A DNA stretch of 7,825 nucleotides from an uncultured Pseudomonadota bacterium (GCA_900320815.1 ONTY01000180.1:1-7825); one strand, 5' to 3'. Shown: positions 1 through 5,232, counted from the stretch's first letter. Notes: a model not told the origin generated them from the letters alone. Translations and numbers: made by a program.

Positions 1-188
1 GTGGAGATGGCGTGCTTGTAGACCATCTGTGTGACCGTATTGCGCAGCAGCACGACGTATTGGTCAAAGGACTCAATCTGTCCCTGCAACTTGATGCCGT
101 TGACCAGGTAGATGGACACCGGGATGTGTTCGCGCCGCAGGGTGTTGAGGAAGGGTTCCTGCAGAAGCTGGCCTTTGTTATTGCTCAC
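1..188 (-). CDS. hfq: RNA chaperone Hfq, 3' end cut off by window edge
   Basis: Hfq is the hexameric Sm-like chaperone that pairs small RNAs with mRNAs in the cytoplasm. The visible 62 residues begin [20 protein letters not shown] and cover nearly the whole Sm core: the [20 protein letters not shown] strand region (Sm1, with the proximal-face Q8 and the distal-face residues), then YVVLLRN and the Sm2 hallmark YKHAIS, where the window ends. About 15-20 variable C-terminal residues lie outside. The start is GTG at 186-188, chosen because the family begins M(S/A)..KGQ.LQ.PFLN and because GGAG (plus-strand ctcc 196-199) stands 7 bases upstream. No in-frame ATG gives the family N-terminus. It follows the 137-residue gene after a 226-base gap that holds two palindromic repeats; it may have its own promoter there, but I could not identify convincing -35/-10 boxes. 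Identification is certain. Confidence 0.97.
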   Translation of the reverse strand, partial: MSNNKGQLLQEPFLNTLRREHIPVSIYLVNGIKLQGQIESFDQYVVLLRNTVTQMVYKHAIS

Positions 189-261
189 GATATAGCTCCG
201 TGTTCTCGGTTGTGGAAAAGCGCGCAACGGTAACACAGAAGCGCGGCGCACCCTCACCCTG

Positions 262-306
262 CCCTCTCCCTCTGCCTGTGCGCTCACGCGCACGCAAGGG
301 CGAGGG
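262..306. repeat. C-rich/G-rich palindromic intergenic repeat with inner hairpin
   Basis: The outer arms CCCTCTCCC (262-270) and GGGCGAGGG (298-306) pair at 8 of 9 positions. Inside is a perfect second stem, GTGCGC (278-283) and GCGCAC (288-293), with a TCAC loop. The leading CCCTCACCCTGCCCTCTCCC context (251-270) is, from memory, the type of dispersed REP-like hairpin common between genes in Burkholderiales and Xanthomonadales. It lies in the hfq leader or promoter region, about 75 bases upstream of the GTG. There is no T-tract on either strand directly after the stem, apart from GTCTTTTT further out on the plus strand (311-318), so I do not call it a terminator. Confidence 0.7.
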
Positions 307-329
307 GATTGTCTTTTTGCGCCCCTACA

Positions 330-399
330 ATATACCCAAACGAGATACATTCCATTGCCGGCTTATGTTGCCGGAAACTACGTAATACCCCTTGAAGAT
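330..399 (+). repeat. Solo copy of the GCCGGC hairpin repeat (same family as 5082-5211)
   Basis: This is an AT-rich spacer with the hairpin GCCGGCTTATGTTGCCGG at 357-374. It matches the copy at 5141-5211 in layout: ATATACCC at 330 (ATATACTCC at 5141), then exactly 18 bases, a GCCGGC arm, a 7-base loop (TTATGTT versus TTATATT), the second GCCGG arm, 10 bases, then ATACCCC. The bases between these blocks differ much more than the blocks themselves. It lies just downstream of the 137-residue gene's stop (415-417) and upstream of hfq. No inverted partner copy is visible beside it. It is probably a small non-autonomous palindromic element; a transcribed structured role is possible. Confidence 0.7.
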
Positions 400-414
400 G
401 CCTTGTGGCCGCCA

Positions 415-828
415 TCATTCCTTCCCCAGACATGCCCTGCCATCCGGCGCCGGGCGTGTCGGCTCTATCGCCCCCACATCCGCAGGTGCGCCACACAGGG
501 CATAGTTCCCCTCCAGCATCCGTATGCCCTTCCCGACTATTTTTCCGTCCTTGATGATTAAGGTCAGGATGGGGTCCGAAGTCCAAAGGTGCATGAGCCT
601 GGCTTTTTTATATATCCACATGCCGTTTTCACCCCTGTAGTCCACCGCAAACCCGCCAGCAGTGAAAAACGCCTCCTTTTTCTGCACTTCTTCCACGCTG
701 CCGCCCACTGCCAGCGCCGGGTCGTCATAGATGCCATACACCTCCTGCGGCTTTCCGCGAATTGGCGCAAACATGAGCGCCATGCACGCAGCCACGGCAG
801 CAATGAGGGCATAGTCGGCTTTGGTCAC
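415..828 (-). CDS. Membrane-anchored or exported 137-aa protein of unknown function, translationally coupled to der
   Basis: I do not recognise a named family. Residues 6-23 are hydrophobic and preceded by one Lys, so the protein is probably an inner-membrane anchored or exported protein; VAAC at 12-15 weakly resembles a lipobox, but the Asp at position 5 and the short n-region argue against a classical lipoprotein. The body has [14 protein letters not shown], then [12 protein letters not shown] and [18 protein letters not shown]. That order (G.s..eV, aromatic strand, then a hydrophobic strand with DGK(I/V)) resembles the small two-helix/three-strand fold of SmpA/OmlA (BamE)-like proteins; this is inference. 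Two cysteines (YALCG and RACLG) near the C-terminus could form a disulfide if exported. The start is GTG at 826-828, overlapping the der stop as GTGA, so translation is likely coupled to der. Base composition is less GC-rich than in der. It interrupts the usual der-hfq adjacency. Confidence 0.75.
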   Translation of the reverse strand: MTKADYALIAAVAACMALMFAPIRGKPQEVYGIYDDPALAVGGSVEEVQKKEAFFTAGGFAVDYRGENGMWIYKKARLMHLWTSDPILTLIIKDGKIVGKGIRMLEGNYALCGAPADVGAIEPTRPAPDGRACLGKE

Positions 829-2171
829 GGCGCGTAGGGATTGGCCGATGTTTTCAATTGCACGCGCAGCGGCGTGCCTTCAAGGTTGAAGGCACGGCGG
901 AAGCGCCCTTCAAGGTAGCGGCGGTAGGTGTCGGTGATGCCATCGAGTGAGTTGCCATGCACGACGACGATGGGCGGGTTCATGCCGCCCTGGTGCGCGT
1001 AGCGCAGCTTGGGGCGGTACATGCCGCTGCGCCGGGGCTGCTGGAATTGCACCGCTTCGTGCAGCACGCGCGTGAGCTGCGGCGTGGGCAGGCGGCGCAT
1101 GGCGGCCTGGTACGCCTGCGTGAGCGAGGCCCAGAGCGGCCTCAGCCCCTGGCGCTTTTGCGCCGAGATGAAGTGCAGGCGCGCAAACTGCATGAAGGCC
1201 AGGCGCATGTCCACGGAGCGGCGCAGGATCTCGCGCTGGTAGTAGTCCACGGCGTCCCACTTGTTGACGGCCAGCGCCACGGCGCGCCCGCTCTCCACGA
1301 TGAAGCCGGCGATGTGCGCGTCCTGGTCGGTGACGCCCTGCGTGGCATCCAGCAGCAGCAGCACGACATTGGCGCTTTCTATGGCCTGCAGCGTCTTGAC
1401 GACGGAAAACTTCTCCACCGCCTCAAACACTTTCCCCTTGCGGCGCAGGCCGGCGGTGTCAATCAGCTCGAACTTTTGCCCTTCGCGCTCAAAGGGCACG
1501 GTAATGGCGTCGCGCGTGGTGCCGGGCAGGTCAAACGCCACCAGCCGCTCCTCGCCCAGCCAGGCGTTGATGAGCGTGGATTTGCCCACGTTCGGGCGCC
1601 CGGCCACGGCAAGGCGAATCAGGCCGCCCTCGCCCTCCTCTGGCGCGTCTTCATCTTCCGGCGGCTCTTCCACGCCCAGCGCGTCCAGCGCCGCCTCCAG
1701 CACGGCGCGCACGCCGCGCCCGTGCGCGGCGGAAAGCGGCAGCACTTCGCCCAGCCCAAGCTCGTAGAACTCCGCCAGATTGGATTCGCCGCCGCGCAGC
1801 CCCTCGGCCTTGTTCGCGCCCAGCACGCAGGGCTTGCCGAGCTGGCGCAGATATTCGGCAATCTCGTGGTCCTGCGCCGAGAGGCCCGCGCGCACGTCCA
1901 CCAGAAAAATCACCACATCGGCTTCCGCCACGGCCTGCCGCGTTTGCCGCGCCATTTCGCGGTAAATGCTGCCCTCGCCTGCCTGCGGCTCAAAGCCGCC
2001 CGTGTCAATGGCGATGAAGGCACGCCGCCCCAGCCGCCCGGTGCCGTAGTGCCGGTCGCGCGTCAGACCTGCGAAATCGGCAACGATGGCATCCCGGCTG
2101 CGCGTGAAGCGGTTGAACAGCGTGGACTTGCCCACATTCGGGCGCCCCACGAGGGCGATGACGGGGGTCAT
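825..2171 (-). CDS. der: Ribosome biogenesis GTPase Der (EngA), double G-domain
   Basis: Der is an essential cytoplasmic GTPase with two tandem G domains that acts in late 50S subunit assembly. The 448 residues match the family length. G domain 1 has GRPNVGKST at 9-17, the switch region [14 protein letters not shown] (Ala where many have Pro; from memory this is normal in Comamonadaceae), DTGG, and NKAEG as G4. An acidic linker ([16 protein letters not shown]) leads to G domain 2, with GRPNVGKST at about 191-199, the switch [19 protein letters not shown] and NKWD. The KH-like C-terminal domain contains [15 protein letters not shown] and ends NPYAP. The start ATG at 2169-2171 (MTPVIALVG) has AGGAG 8 bases upstream (plus strand 2180-2184). 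A longer reading to 2234 would need a 21-residue extension without family support. Its TGA overlaps the GTG of the next gene. Upstream lies a 93-base gap after the 169-residue gene. Confidence 0.98.
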   Translation of the reverse strand: MTPVIALVGRPNVGKSTLFNRFTRSRDAIVADFAGLTRDRHYGTGRLGRRAFIAIDTGGFEPQAGEGSIYREMARQTRQAVAEADVVIFLVDVRAGLSAQDHEIAEYLRQLGKPCVLGANKAEGLRGGESNLAEFYELGLGEVLPLSAAHGRGVRAVLEAALDALGVEEPPEDEDAPEEGEGGLIRLAVAGRPNVGKSTLINAWLGEERLVAFDLPGTTRDAITVPFEREGQKFELIDTAGLRRKGKVFEAVEKFSVVKTLQAIESANVVLLLLDATQGVTDQDAHIAGFIVESGRAVALAVNKWDAVDYYQREILRRSVDMRLAFMQFARLHFISAQKRQGLRPLWASLTQAYQAAMRRLPTPQLTRVLHEAVQFQQPRRSGMYRPKLRYAHQGGMNPPIVVVHGNSLDGITDTYRRYLEGRFRRAFNLEGTPLRVQLKTSANPYAP

Positions 2172-2264
2172 GGCAGCGTCTCCTGCACCAATATCGCGGC
2201 GCCCCACGTTTTTTCCCGGGTTGCGGCGCTGCACGAATCAAAAGGATATGTCATAACGCGATGC
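2172..2264 (-). other. Leader of der: short gap with strong ribosome binding site
   Basis: This gap of 93 bases separates the stop of the 169-residue gene from the der start. It carries the AGGAG Shine-Dalgarno sequence (plus strand ctcct 2180-2184), the strongest visible in the window. I see no convincing promoter or terminator here, so der is probably still read from upstream, possibly with a weak internal promoter. Confidence 0.6.
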
Positions 2265-2774
2265 CTATGGTTTTTCCTTGGATACTTCCGAGCGTCCGTC
2301 AACGCTATACGTCGCCTTTTGGGTGAAAAATATATAGTTGTCATAATCACTATATTCTTCGGCGTCATTTGCAAAGGTGCTGAACACACGAAAGTGCATA
2401 CCACCTTCAAACTCTAGGCACAAATCAAATGATGGAAACGCTACACTGGCACTGGTGACTTTTCTGCCTGCCAGCCCTTTCAGGTGTATATATCGCTCCC
2501 CCGTGTTTTCATCCGTGTACGTGCATAGAACGGATTCGGCATCTTCCACCCGCCAGCTTGCTTCCGTCACGAACAACCCAAACTCCCCGTCAAAATTACG
2601 TTCATCTTCTGTAAGGAGAGAATTTTTCAGCGGCTGCTCCCTCGGGATTTTTGCACCAATCTTCATGCTCACATGCGAGCCTGTCCCTTTGCCAGCAATC
2701 ACCGACCAGCATTCCTCGCCAACCAGCCGCGCAAGGACATCACGAAATTCCTCGTAGATTTCACGTTTTTTCAT
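2265..2774 (-). CDS. Acidic, beta-rich 169-aa protein, unknown function (immunity-protein-like)
   Basis: This is a soluble cytoplasmic protein with no signal peptide or membrane segment. Residues 1-30 form an amphipathic helix (MKKREIYEEFRDVLARLVGEE). Later come repeated strand patterns: FGLFVTEASWRVED, ERYIHLKGLAGRKVTSASVA, FDLCLEFEGGMHFRVFSTF, and an acidic DAEEYSDYDNYIFFT. The sequence L.G..V....V..P.FDL.L.FE.G...RVF is of the kind seen in small DUF/Imm-type immunity proteins that are often found near toxin genes; this is recall-level similarity, and no toxin is in view. The ATG at 2772-2774 overlaps the TGA of the preceding 65-residue gene (ATGA), so the two are probably coupled and expressed together. 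Base composition is clearly more AT-rich than bamB or der, with frequent A/T third positions, which suggests acquired DNA. The conserved bamB-der adjacency is interrupted by this pair. Gene reality is well supported; function is not. Confidence 0.75.
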   Translation of the reverse strand: MKKREIYEEFRDVLARLVGEECWSVIAGKGTGSHVSMKIGAKIPREQPLKNSLLTEDERNFDGEFGLFVTEASWRVEDAESVLCTYTDENTGERYIHLKGLAGRKVTSASVAFPSFDLCLEFEGGMHFRVFSTFANDAEEYSDYDNYIFFTQKATYSVDGRSEVSKEKP

Positions 2775-2968
2775 TGCAGTGAATCTCGCTGAACCTGTTG
2801 CCCGCGCTCTTGCCTTGCCGCTGCAATTTCCGCATTGATTTCATCAAGCGTCATGTCGGCAAGACCCGCAGCTTCTGCACTCTGGTTGGCAGAGCGTAAT
2901 GCGCTCAAGCCCTCGTGCTGGATGCGCCCGGGCATTTTTTCTTTAACGTCAATGGTACTGGTAGTCAT
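2771..2968 (-). CDS. Small 65-aa antitoxin-like protein
   Basis: Sixty-five residues starting MTTSTIDVKEKMPGRIQHEG. The C-terminal half reads GLADMTLDEINAEIAAARQER, with the pattern (M)(S/T)LDEINAEIAA.R that is, from memory, typical of the toxin-binding C-terminal tail of small Phd/RelB-like antitoxins and of related stand-alone small proteins. A full N-terminal DNA-binding domain is not obvious, so this may be a stand-alone tail or a shortened antitoxin. The ATG at 2966-2968 is preferred over a TTG at 3016, which would add 16 residues rich in Pro and His. No clear Shine-Dalgarno sequence precedes it. It lies 68 bases after the bamB stop and overlaps the 169-residue gene as ATGA (2771-2774). 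No recognisable toxin neighbours it; the 169-residue partner does not look like RelE, PIN or CcdB. Confidence 0.65.
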   Translation of the reverse strand: MTTSTIDVKEKMPGRIQHEGLSALRSANQSAEAAGLADMTLDEINAEIAAARQERGQQVQRDSLQ

Positions 2969-3036
2969 GGTATGTCGCGGTTTCTGGTGCAGGGGAAGCG
3001 CGCCCGGCGCGGGCAATACCGGGTGCGCTCAAACGC
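2969..3036. other. Short gap after bamB with GC-rich palindrome
   Basis: This 68-base gap contains the palindrome CGCGCC-C-GGCGCG (3000-3012). It has no T-tract on the minus strand after it, so it is unlikely to be an efficient intrinsic terminator. No promoter for the small genes is recognisable. Confidence 0.4.
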
Positions 3037-4120
3037 TCAGGGCCGCGCCGTGCCCTGCCCTGCGCGCAGCCCCCAGACGCCGCCCTTGCGCGTGACGACG
3101 ATGAGCGTGTCGCCAGCGGCCACGGGCGCGGTGGCGAGGCCGGATTTGTCCACGCGCAGGCGCTCGAGCAGGCGGCCATCGTCGGGCGAGAGCAGCAACA
3201 CGTTGCCCTCGCTGTCGCCCAGCGCCACGGCGCCGCCTGTGGCAAGCGGCGCGCTCAGGTAGCGCCATTTCAGGTGCTCGGCGGTCCAGAGGCGCTCGCC
3301 CGTGCCGGCGCGCCACGCCATCACGCGCCCGTCCGATTCGGTGCCAAAGAGCCGCTCGCCGTCGCCGCTGATGCCGCCCGCGCCGTTGGCCGCGTGCGTC
3401 CAGAGCACCTGGCCGCTGGCCGCGTCCACGCAGCCGAGCGCCGTGCGCGGAGTGCGGTTGAACTGGCAGCGCGCGGACGTCGGCAGCGTCAAGTCCGCCT
3501 TTTCGCACGTGACGACGCCGGCGCGCTTCAGCTCGAAGCGGTACGCCACGCCGTCGCCGCGCGCCACGATGCGGACGGCGAAGTCGCCGAAGTCCACGCA
3601 CCAGCGGCTCGGCAGTGCGCTGCAGCGTCCAGAGCAAGTCACCAGTGCGCGCATCCAGTGCCGTGAGCGAGCGGTCTGCGCCAAGCACAAACACGCGCCC
3701 ACCTGCCACCAGTGGCGGCGTGTAGCTTTGCGTGGGCAGCAGCCAGCGCCACAGTTCCTGCCCGCCCTCCAGCGCCACGACGTGATTGCTGCGCGTGACC
3801 ACAGCGTCCACAGTGCCGTCGCTGCCCACGCCGGCGGTGAGCGCCTCGCCCACGGCAGCGCGCGCAAGCTCGCGCCCCGTGGCTGCATCCAGCGCCAGCA
3901 CCTCGCCCTTGCCAGAAGCCAGCAGCACGCGCTGCCCCAGCACGCGCGGCTGCAGCGGAAAGTCCACCTCGCCCAGCGCCGCGTGCCAGCCCTGCTGCAC
4001 GCCAAGCTGCGCCGGGTTCGCCGGCAGATCCACCGGCTTGGGGCGGCGCGAGGAAGCGCAGCCAGCCAGCGCCAGCGCGCAGCACAGCGCCGCACACGCG
4101 GCAAGCGCCGCGCGCCTCAC
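3037..4120 (-). pseudogene. bamB: bamB, disrupted: frame change and foreign internal segment
   Basis: BamB is the outer-membrane lipoprotein beta-propeller of the Bam complex, which inserts beta-barrel proteins. The start GTG (4118-4120) overlaps the yfgM stop as GTGA. The N-terminal 175 residues are good BamB: signal peptide with lipobox LAGC (Cys21), then propeller repeats including ALDAATGREL, VGSDGTVDAVVTR, ALEGGQELW and ALDARTGDLLW. After EPLVR the reading frame degenerates into an Arg-rich stretch. The C-terminal third (LGCVDAASGQVLWTHAANG, FGTESDGRVMAW, LIVVTRKGGVWGLR) is in another frame and ends at TGA 3037-3039. The roughly 70 residues that normally lie between, including the conserved RGTNDVERLVD region, are absent and replaced by an unrelated segment (3439-3597). 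If the sequence is correct, translation gives a truncated propeller with an out-of-frame tail running to about 3029. An assembly or amplification chimera is a real alternative. Confidence 0.85.
3439..3597 (-). other. Foreign in-frame segment inside bamB, possibly a GH97-type N-domain fragment
   Basis: Read in the frame of the bamB 3' part, this gives about 53 residues beginning VDFGDFAVRIVARGDGVA, continuing YRFELKRAGVV and LTLPTSARCQFNRTPRT. It is coherent protein sequence, without BamB propeller features. The VR....GDGVAYRF pattern followed by a hydrophobic strand and L.LP resembles the beta-sandwich N-domain of GH97 glycosidases (typical wording: R.YDDGVA(Y/F)R(Y/F)); this is recall only. 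All four Phe codons are TTC, and Val, Ile and Ala codons mostly end in C or G, whereas nearby bamB uses TTT and CTT as well. The segment is out of frame with the bamB 5' part and in frame with the 3' part. The sequence TGCGTGGAC occurs at both borders. The family assignment is tentative; that it is not BamB is much surer. Confidence 0.55.
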
Positions 4121-4812
4121 GACGCGCCTCCATCGGCTGCAGCGGCAGCCTTCGCCCCGGCGCCGGCACCTGCCGGGTCAATGCCCAGCGCGTTGAGCTT
4201 GATGCCCACCATGCGGCGGTAGCCATCGCCGCTGGCCGTTAGTCCTTGATACGCACGCCCGTACTCGCGCACCGCATCGTCGCGCTTGCCCTGCTGCAGC
4301 AGCGCATCGCCGCGCCTATCGGCAGCCAGCGCCGCGAACTGCGGCGGAAAGTTGTCCTCCAGCGTTTTGAGCGCCGCAGCGCCGTCTTTGGCGTCAAGCT
4401 GCAGCGCCGCCAGCCGCAGCCGCGCCAGCGCGCGTTGCCCCTCCTGCGGTGCGCTCTCGCCCACCCATGCCAGCGCCGCTTGCGCCGCCTGTGGCTGGCT
4501 GGCTGCCAGCGCCCGCGCCGCCAGCAGCCCGCCGTAGGCGCCGTGCACCGTGCCGCCGTAGCCCTTTTGCATGTCCGCCAGCGCACGCTGCACGCGTGCG
4601 CTGTCATCGGCCTGCACAGCGGCGCTGATTTCGTCAAACAGGCGCGAGGCCGCCTGTGCCTGCCGCCGCTGCCAGAACTGCCAGCCATTCCACGCCGTCA
4701 GCGCCGTCAGCACCACGATGAGCGCCCATGAAATCAGCCCGCCCCAGCGGTTCCAGAAATGCCGCAGCGCCGCAAGCTGCTCCTGTTCTTCAAGGTCAAG
4801 AGGATTGGCCAT
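4117..4812 (-). CDS. yfgM: YfgM-like tetratricopeptide membrane protein
   Basis: YfgM is an inner-membrane protein with a periplasmic TPR domain, known in E. coli to associate with the PpiD/SecYEG chaperone network. The 231 residues show a short cytoplasmic N-terminus (MANPLDLEEQEQLAALRHFW), one membrane segment at about 26-47 (LISWALIVVLTALTAWNGWQFW), then an Ala-rich helical repeat domain. TPR-like helices include VQRALADMQKGYGGTVHGAY, GALLAAR-type pairs and DRRGDALLQQGKRDDAVREY, the family's typical last repeat. The Ala/Gly-rich tail (AGAGAGAKAAAAADGGAS) makes it slightly longer than usual. The start ATG at 4810-4812 has GGAAG 8 bases upstream (plus strand 4821-4825). Its TGA overlaps the bamB GTG by four bases, so the two are coupled. 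hisS, usually upstream in Burkholderiales, is not seen; the 420 bases upstream are non-coding and lead to mutS. Confidence 0.93.
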   Translation of the reverse strand: MANPLDLEEQEQLAALRHFWNRWGGLISWALIVVLTALTAWNGWQFWQRRQAQAASRLFDEISAAVQADDSARVQRALADMQKGYGGTVHGAYGGLLAARALAASQPQAAQAALAWVGESAPQEGQRALARLRLAALQLDAKDGAAALKTLEDNFPPQFAALAADRRGDALLQQGKRDDAVREYGRAYQGLTASGDGYRRMVGIKLNALGIDPAGAGAGAKAAAAADGGAS

Positions 4813-4858
4813 ACACCTGTCTTCCAGTGGTCAGAGAAAGTGAGAATGTGTCAGGGAT

Positions 4859-4875
4859 GCCCGCCCACAGCGGGC
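4859..4875. other. Perfect hairpin in the yfgM leader
   Basis: The arms GCCCGC (4859-4864) and GCGGGC (4870-4875) pair perfectly around CCACA. On the minus strand this hairpin directly follows the TTTT of the stem-loop at 4876-4899 and lies about 47 bases upstream of the yfgM ATG. It has no T-tract of its own, so it is probably an mRNA 5' structure rather than a terminator. Its role is unknown. Confidence 0.5.
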
Positions 4876-4899
4876 AAAAGATGGCGAGGGTACGCCATC
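4876..4899 (-). terminator. Second terminator-like hairpin upstream of yfgM
   Basis: On the minus strand, GATGGCG and CGCCATC form a perfect 7-bp stem (plus 4880-4886 and 4893-4899) with a 6-base loop, followed by TTTT (4876-4879). The short T-tract makes termination weak; it may back up the stronger hairpin at 4940-4964, or act as an attenuator or mRNA structure ahead of yfgM. Confidence 0.45.
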
Positions 4900-4939
4900 G
4901 GCGCCGCTGCACCGCGCTCCACACGTATCGTGCATGTGC

Positions 4940-4964
4940 AAAAAAAGATGCGCTGTGCGCCATC
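4940..4964 (-). terminator. Intrinsic terminator downstream of mutS
   Basis: On the minus strand the stem is GAT-g-GCGC, loop ACA, GCGC-ATC (plus 4947-4964, one bulged base), followed at once by seven T (4940-4946). This is the best rho-independent terminator in the window. It lies about 270 bases beyond the mutS stop, after the composite palindrome, and would separate mutS transcription from yfgM-bamB. A yfgM promoter should then lie in 4813-4940, but I could not pick clear -35/-10 boxes. Confidence 0.6.
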
Positions 4965-5081
4965 ACCTGCCCGGGCGAAGAAGACACGTGTTTGCCGTGC
5001 TTGACGCTTTGTTGGCGCGCAATGCCCCAGGCGGTCAAGAGAGCGCCAGCTGACTCCAAATACTCCACCATAGAGCGTGTG

Positions 5082-5211
5082 ATTGCCGGCGCAACAAGCC
5101 GGCAATAGCAATTTTAGTCGTGGAGTATAGAAGGCGCTTCATATACTCCAATGAAATGTTATATGTAGCCGGCTTATATTGCCGGCAATGAACACATACC
5201 CCAATGAACAT
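5082..5211. repeat. Composite palindrome: two inverted copies of the GCCGGC hairpin repeat around a GGAGTATA stem
   Basis: The left unit is ATTGCCGGC (5082-5090), 7-base loop, GCCGGCAAT (5098-5106): a perfect 9-bp stem. The centre is a hairpin with GGAGTATA (5122-5129) pairing TATACTCC (5142-5149) and GAAG (5130-5133) pairing CTTC (5137-5140), loop GCG, one bulged A. The right unit is GCCGGC (5168-5173), 7-base loop, GCCGGCAAT (5181-5189), followed by ATACCCC at 5196-5202. On both sides exactly 18 bases separate the central stem from the inner GCCGGC (5104-5121 and 5150-5167), and those spacers are unrelated in sequence. The block from 5082 to 5189 is thus a symmetric 108-base inverted repeat. 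A third, single unit lies at 330-399. This architecture resembles BIME-type pairs of REP elements or a small MITE. No transposase is present here. Confidence 0.8.
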
Positions 5212-5232
5212 ATATCCTGTTGTTTGCCGCTG

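Larger units (their letters stand above)
4813..5232. other. 420-base non-coding region between mutS and yfgM
   Basis: There is no credible gene here. From mutS towards yfgM it holds the composite GCCGGC/GGAGTATA palindrome (5082-5211), a stretch without recognised features (about 4965-5060), the terminator at 4940-4964, the hairpins at 4876-4899 and 4859-4875, and the yfgM ribosome binding site (4821-4825). No tRNA cloverleaf was found. In related genomes I would expect hisS upstream of yfgM, so this probably marks a rearrangement boundary. Confidence 0.6.

Noticed and set aside
1..188. Plus-strand 73-codon frame over the window start
   Set aside because: It is antisense to hfq, whose protein sequence is unmistakable on the minus strand.
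2172..2234. 21-residue N-terminal extension of Der
   Set aside because: Family members begin at M.PVIALVG, and the AGGAG site points to the ATG at 2169-2171.
957..2417. Long plus-strand open frame (486 codons) opposite der
   Set aside because: It is an antisense shadow of der in GC-rich DNA: compositionally biased towards His, Gln, Arg and Ala, no recognisable domain, and der is certain on the other strand.
2969..3016. TTG-initiated 16-residue extension of the small antitoxin-like gene
   Set aside because: The added Pro/His-rich residues do not look like antitoxin N-terminus, and an ATG is available at 2966-2968.
3302..4222. Plus-strand open frame opposite bamB and the end of yfgM
   Set aside because: Low-complexity Arg/Ala/His composition, spans two real minus-strand genes, and has no family resemblance.
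4796..5071. Minus-strand 91-codon frame between mutS and yfgM
   Set aside because: It contains the T-tract terminator and two hairpins, overlaps the yfgM start, has no clear ribosome binding site, and shows no domain.
4813..5232. Possible tRNA, small RNA gene or CRISPR array in the large gap
   Set aside because: No cloverleaf with a TTCGA-like arm or CCA context, and no regularly spaced direct repeats; only the palindromes described.
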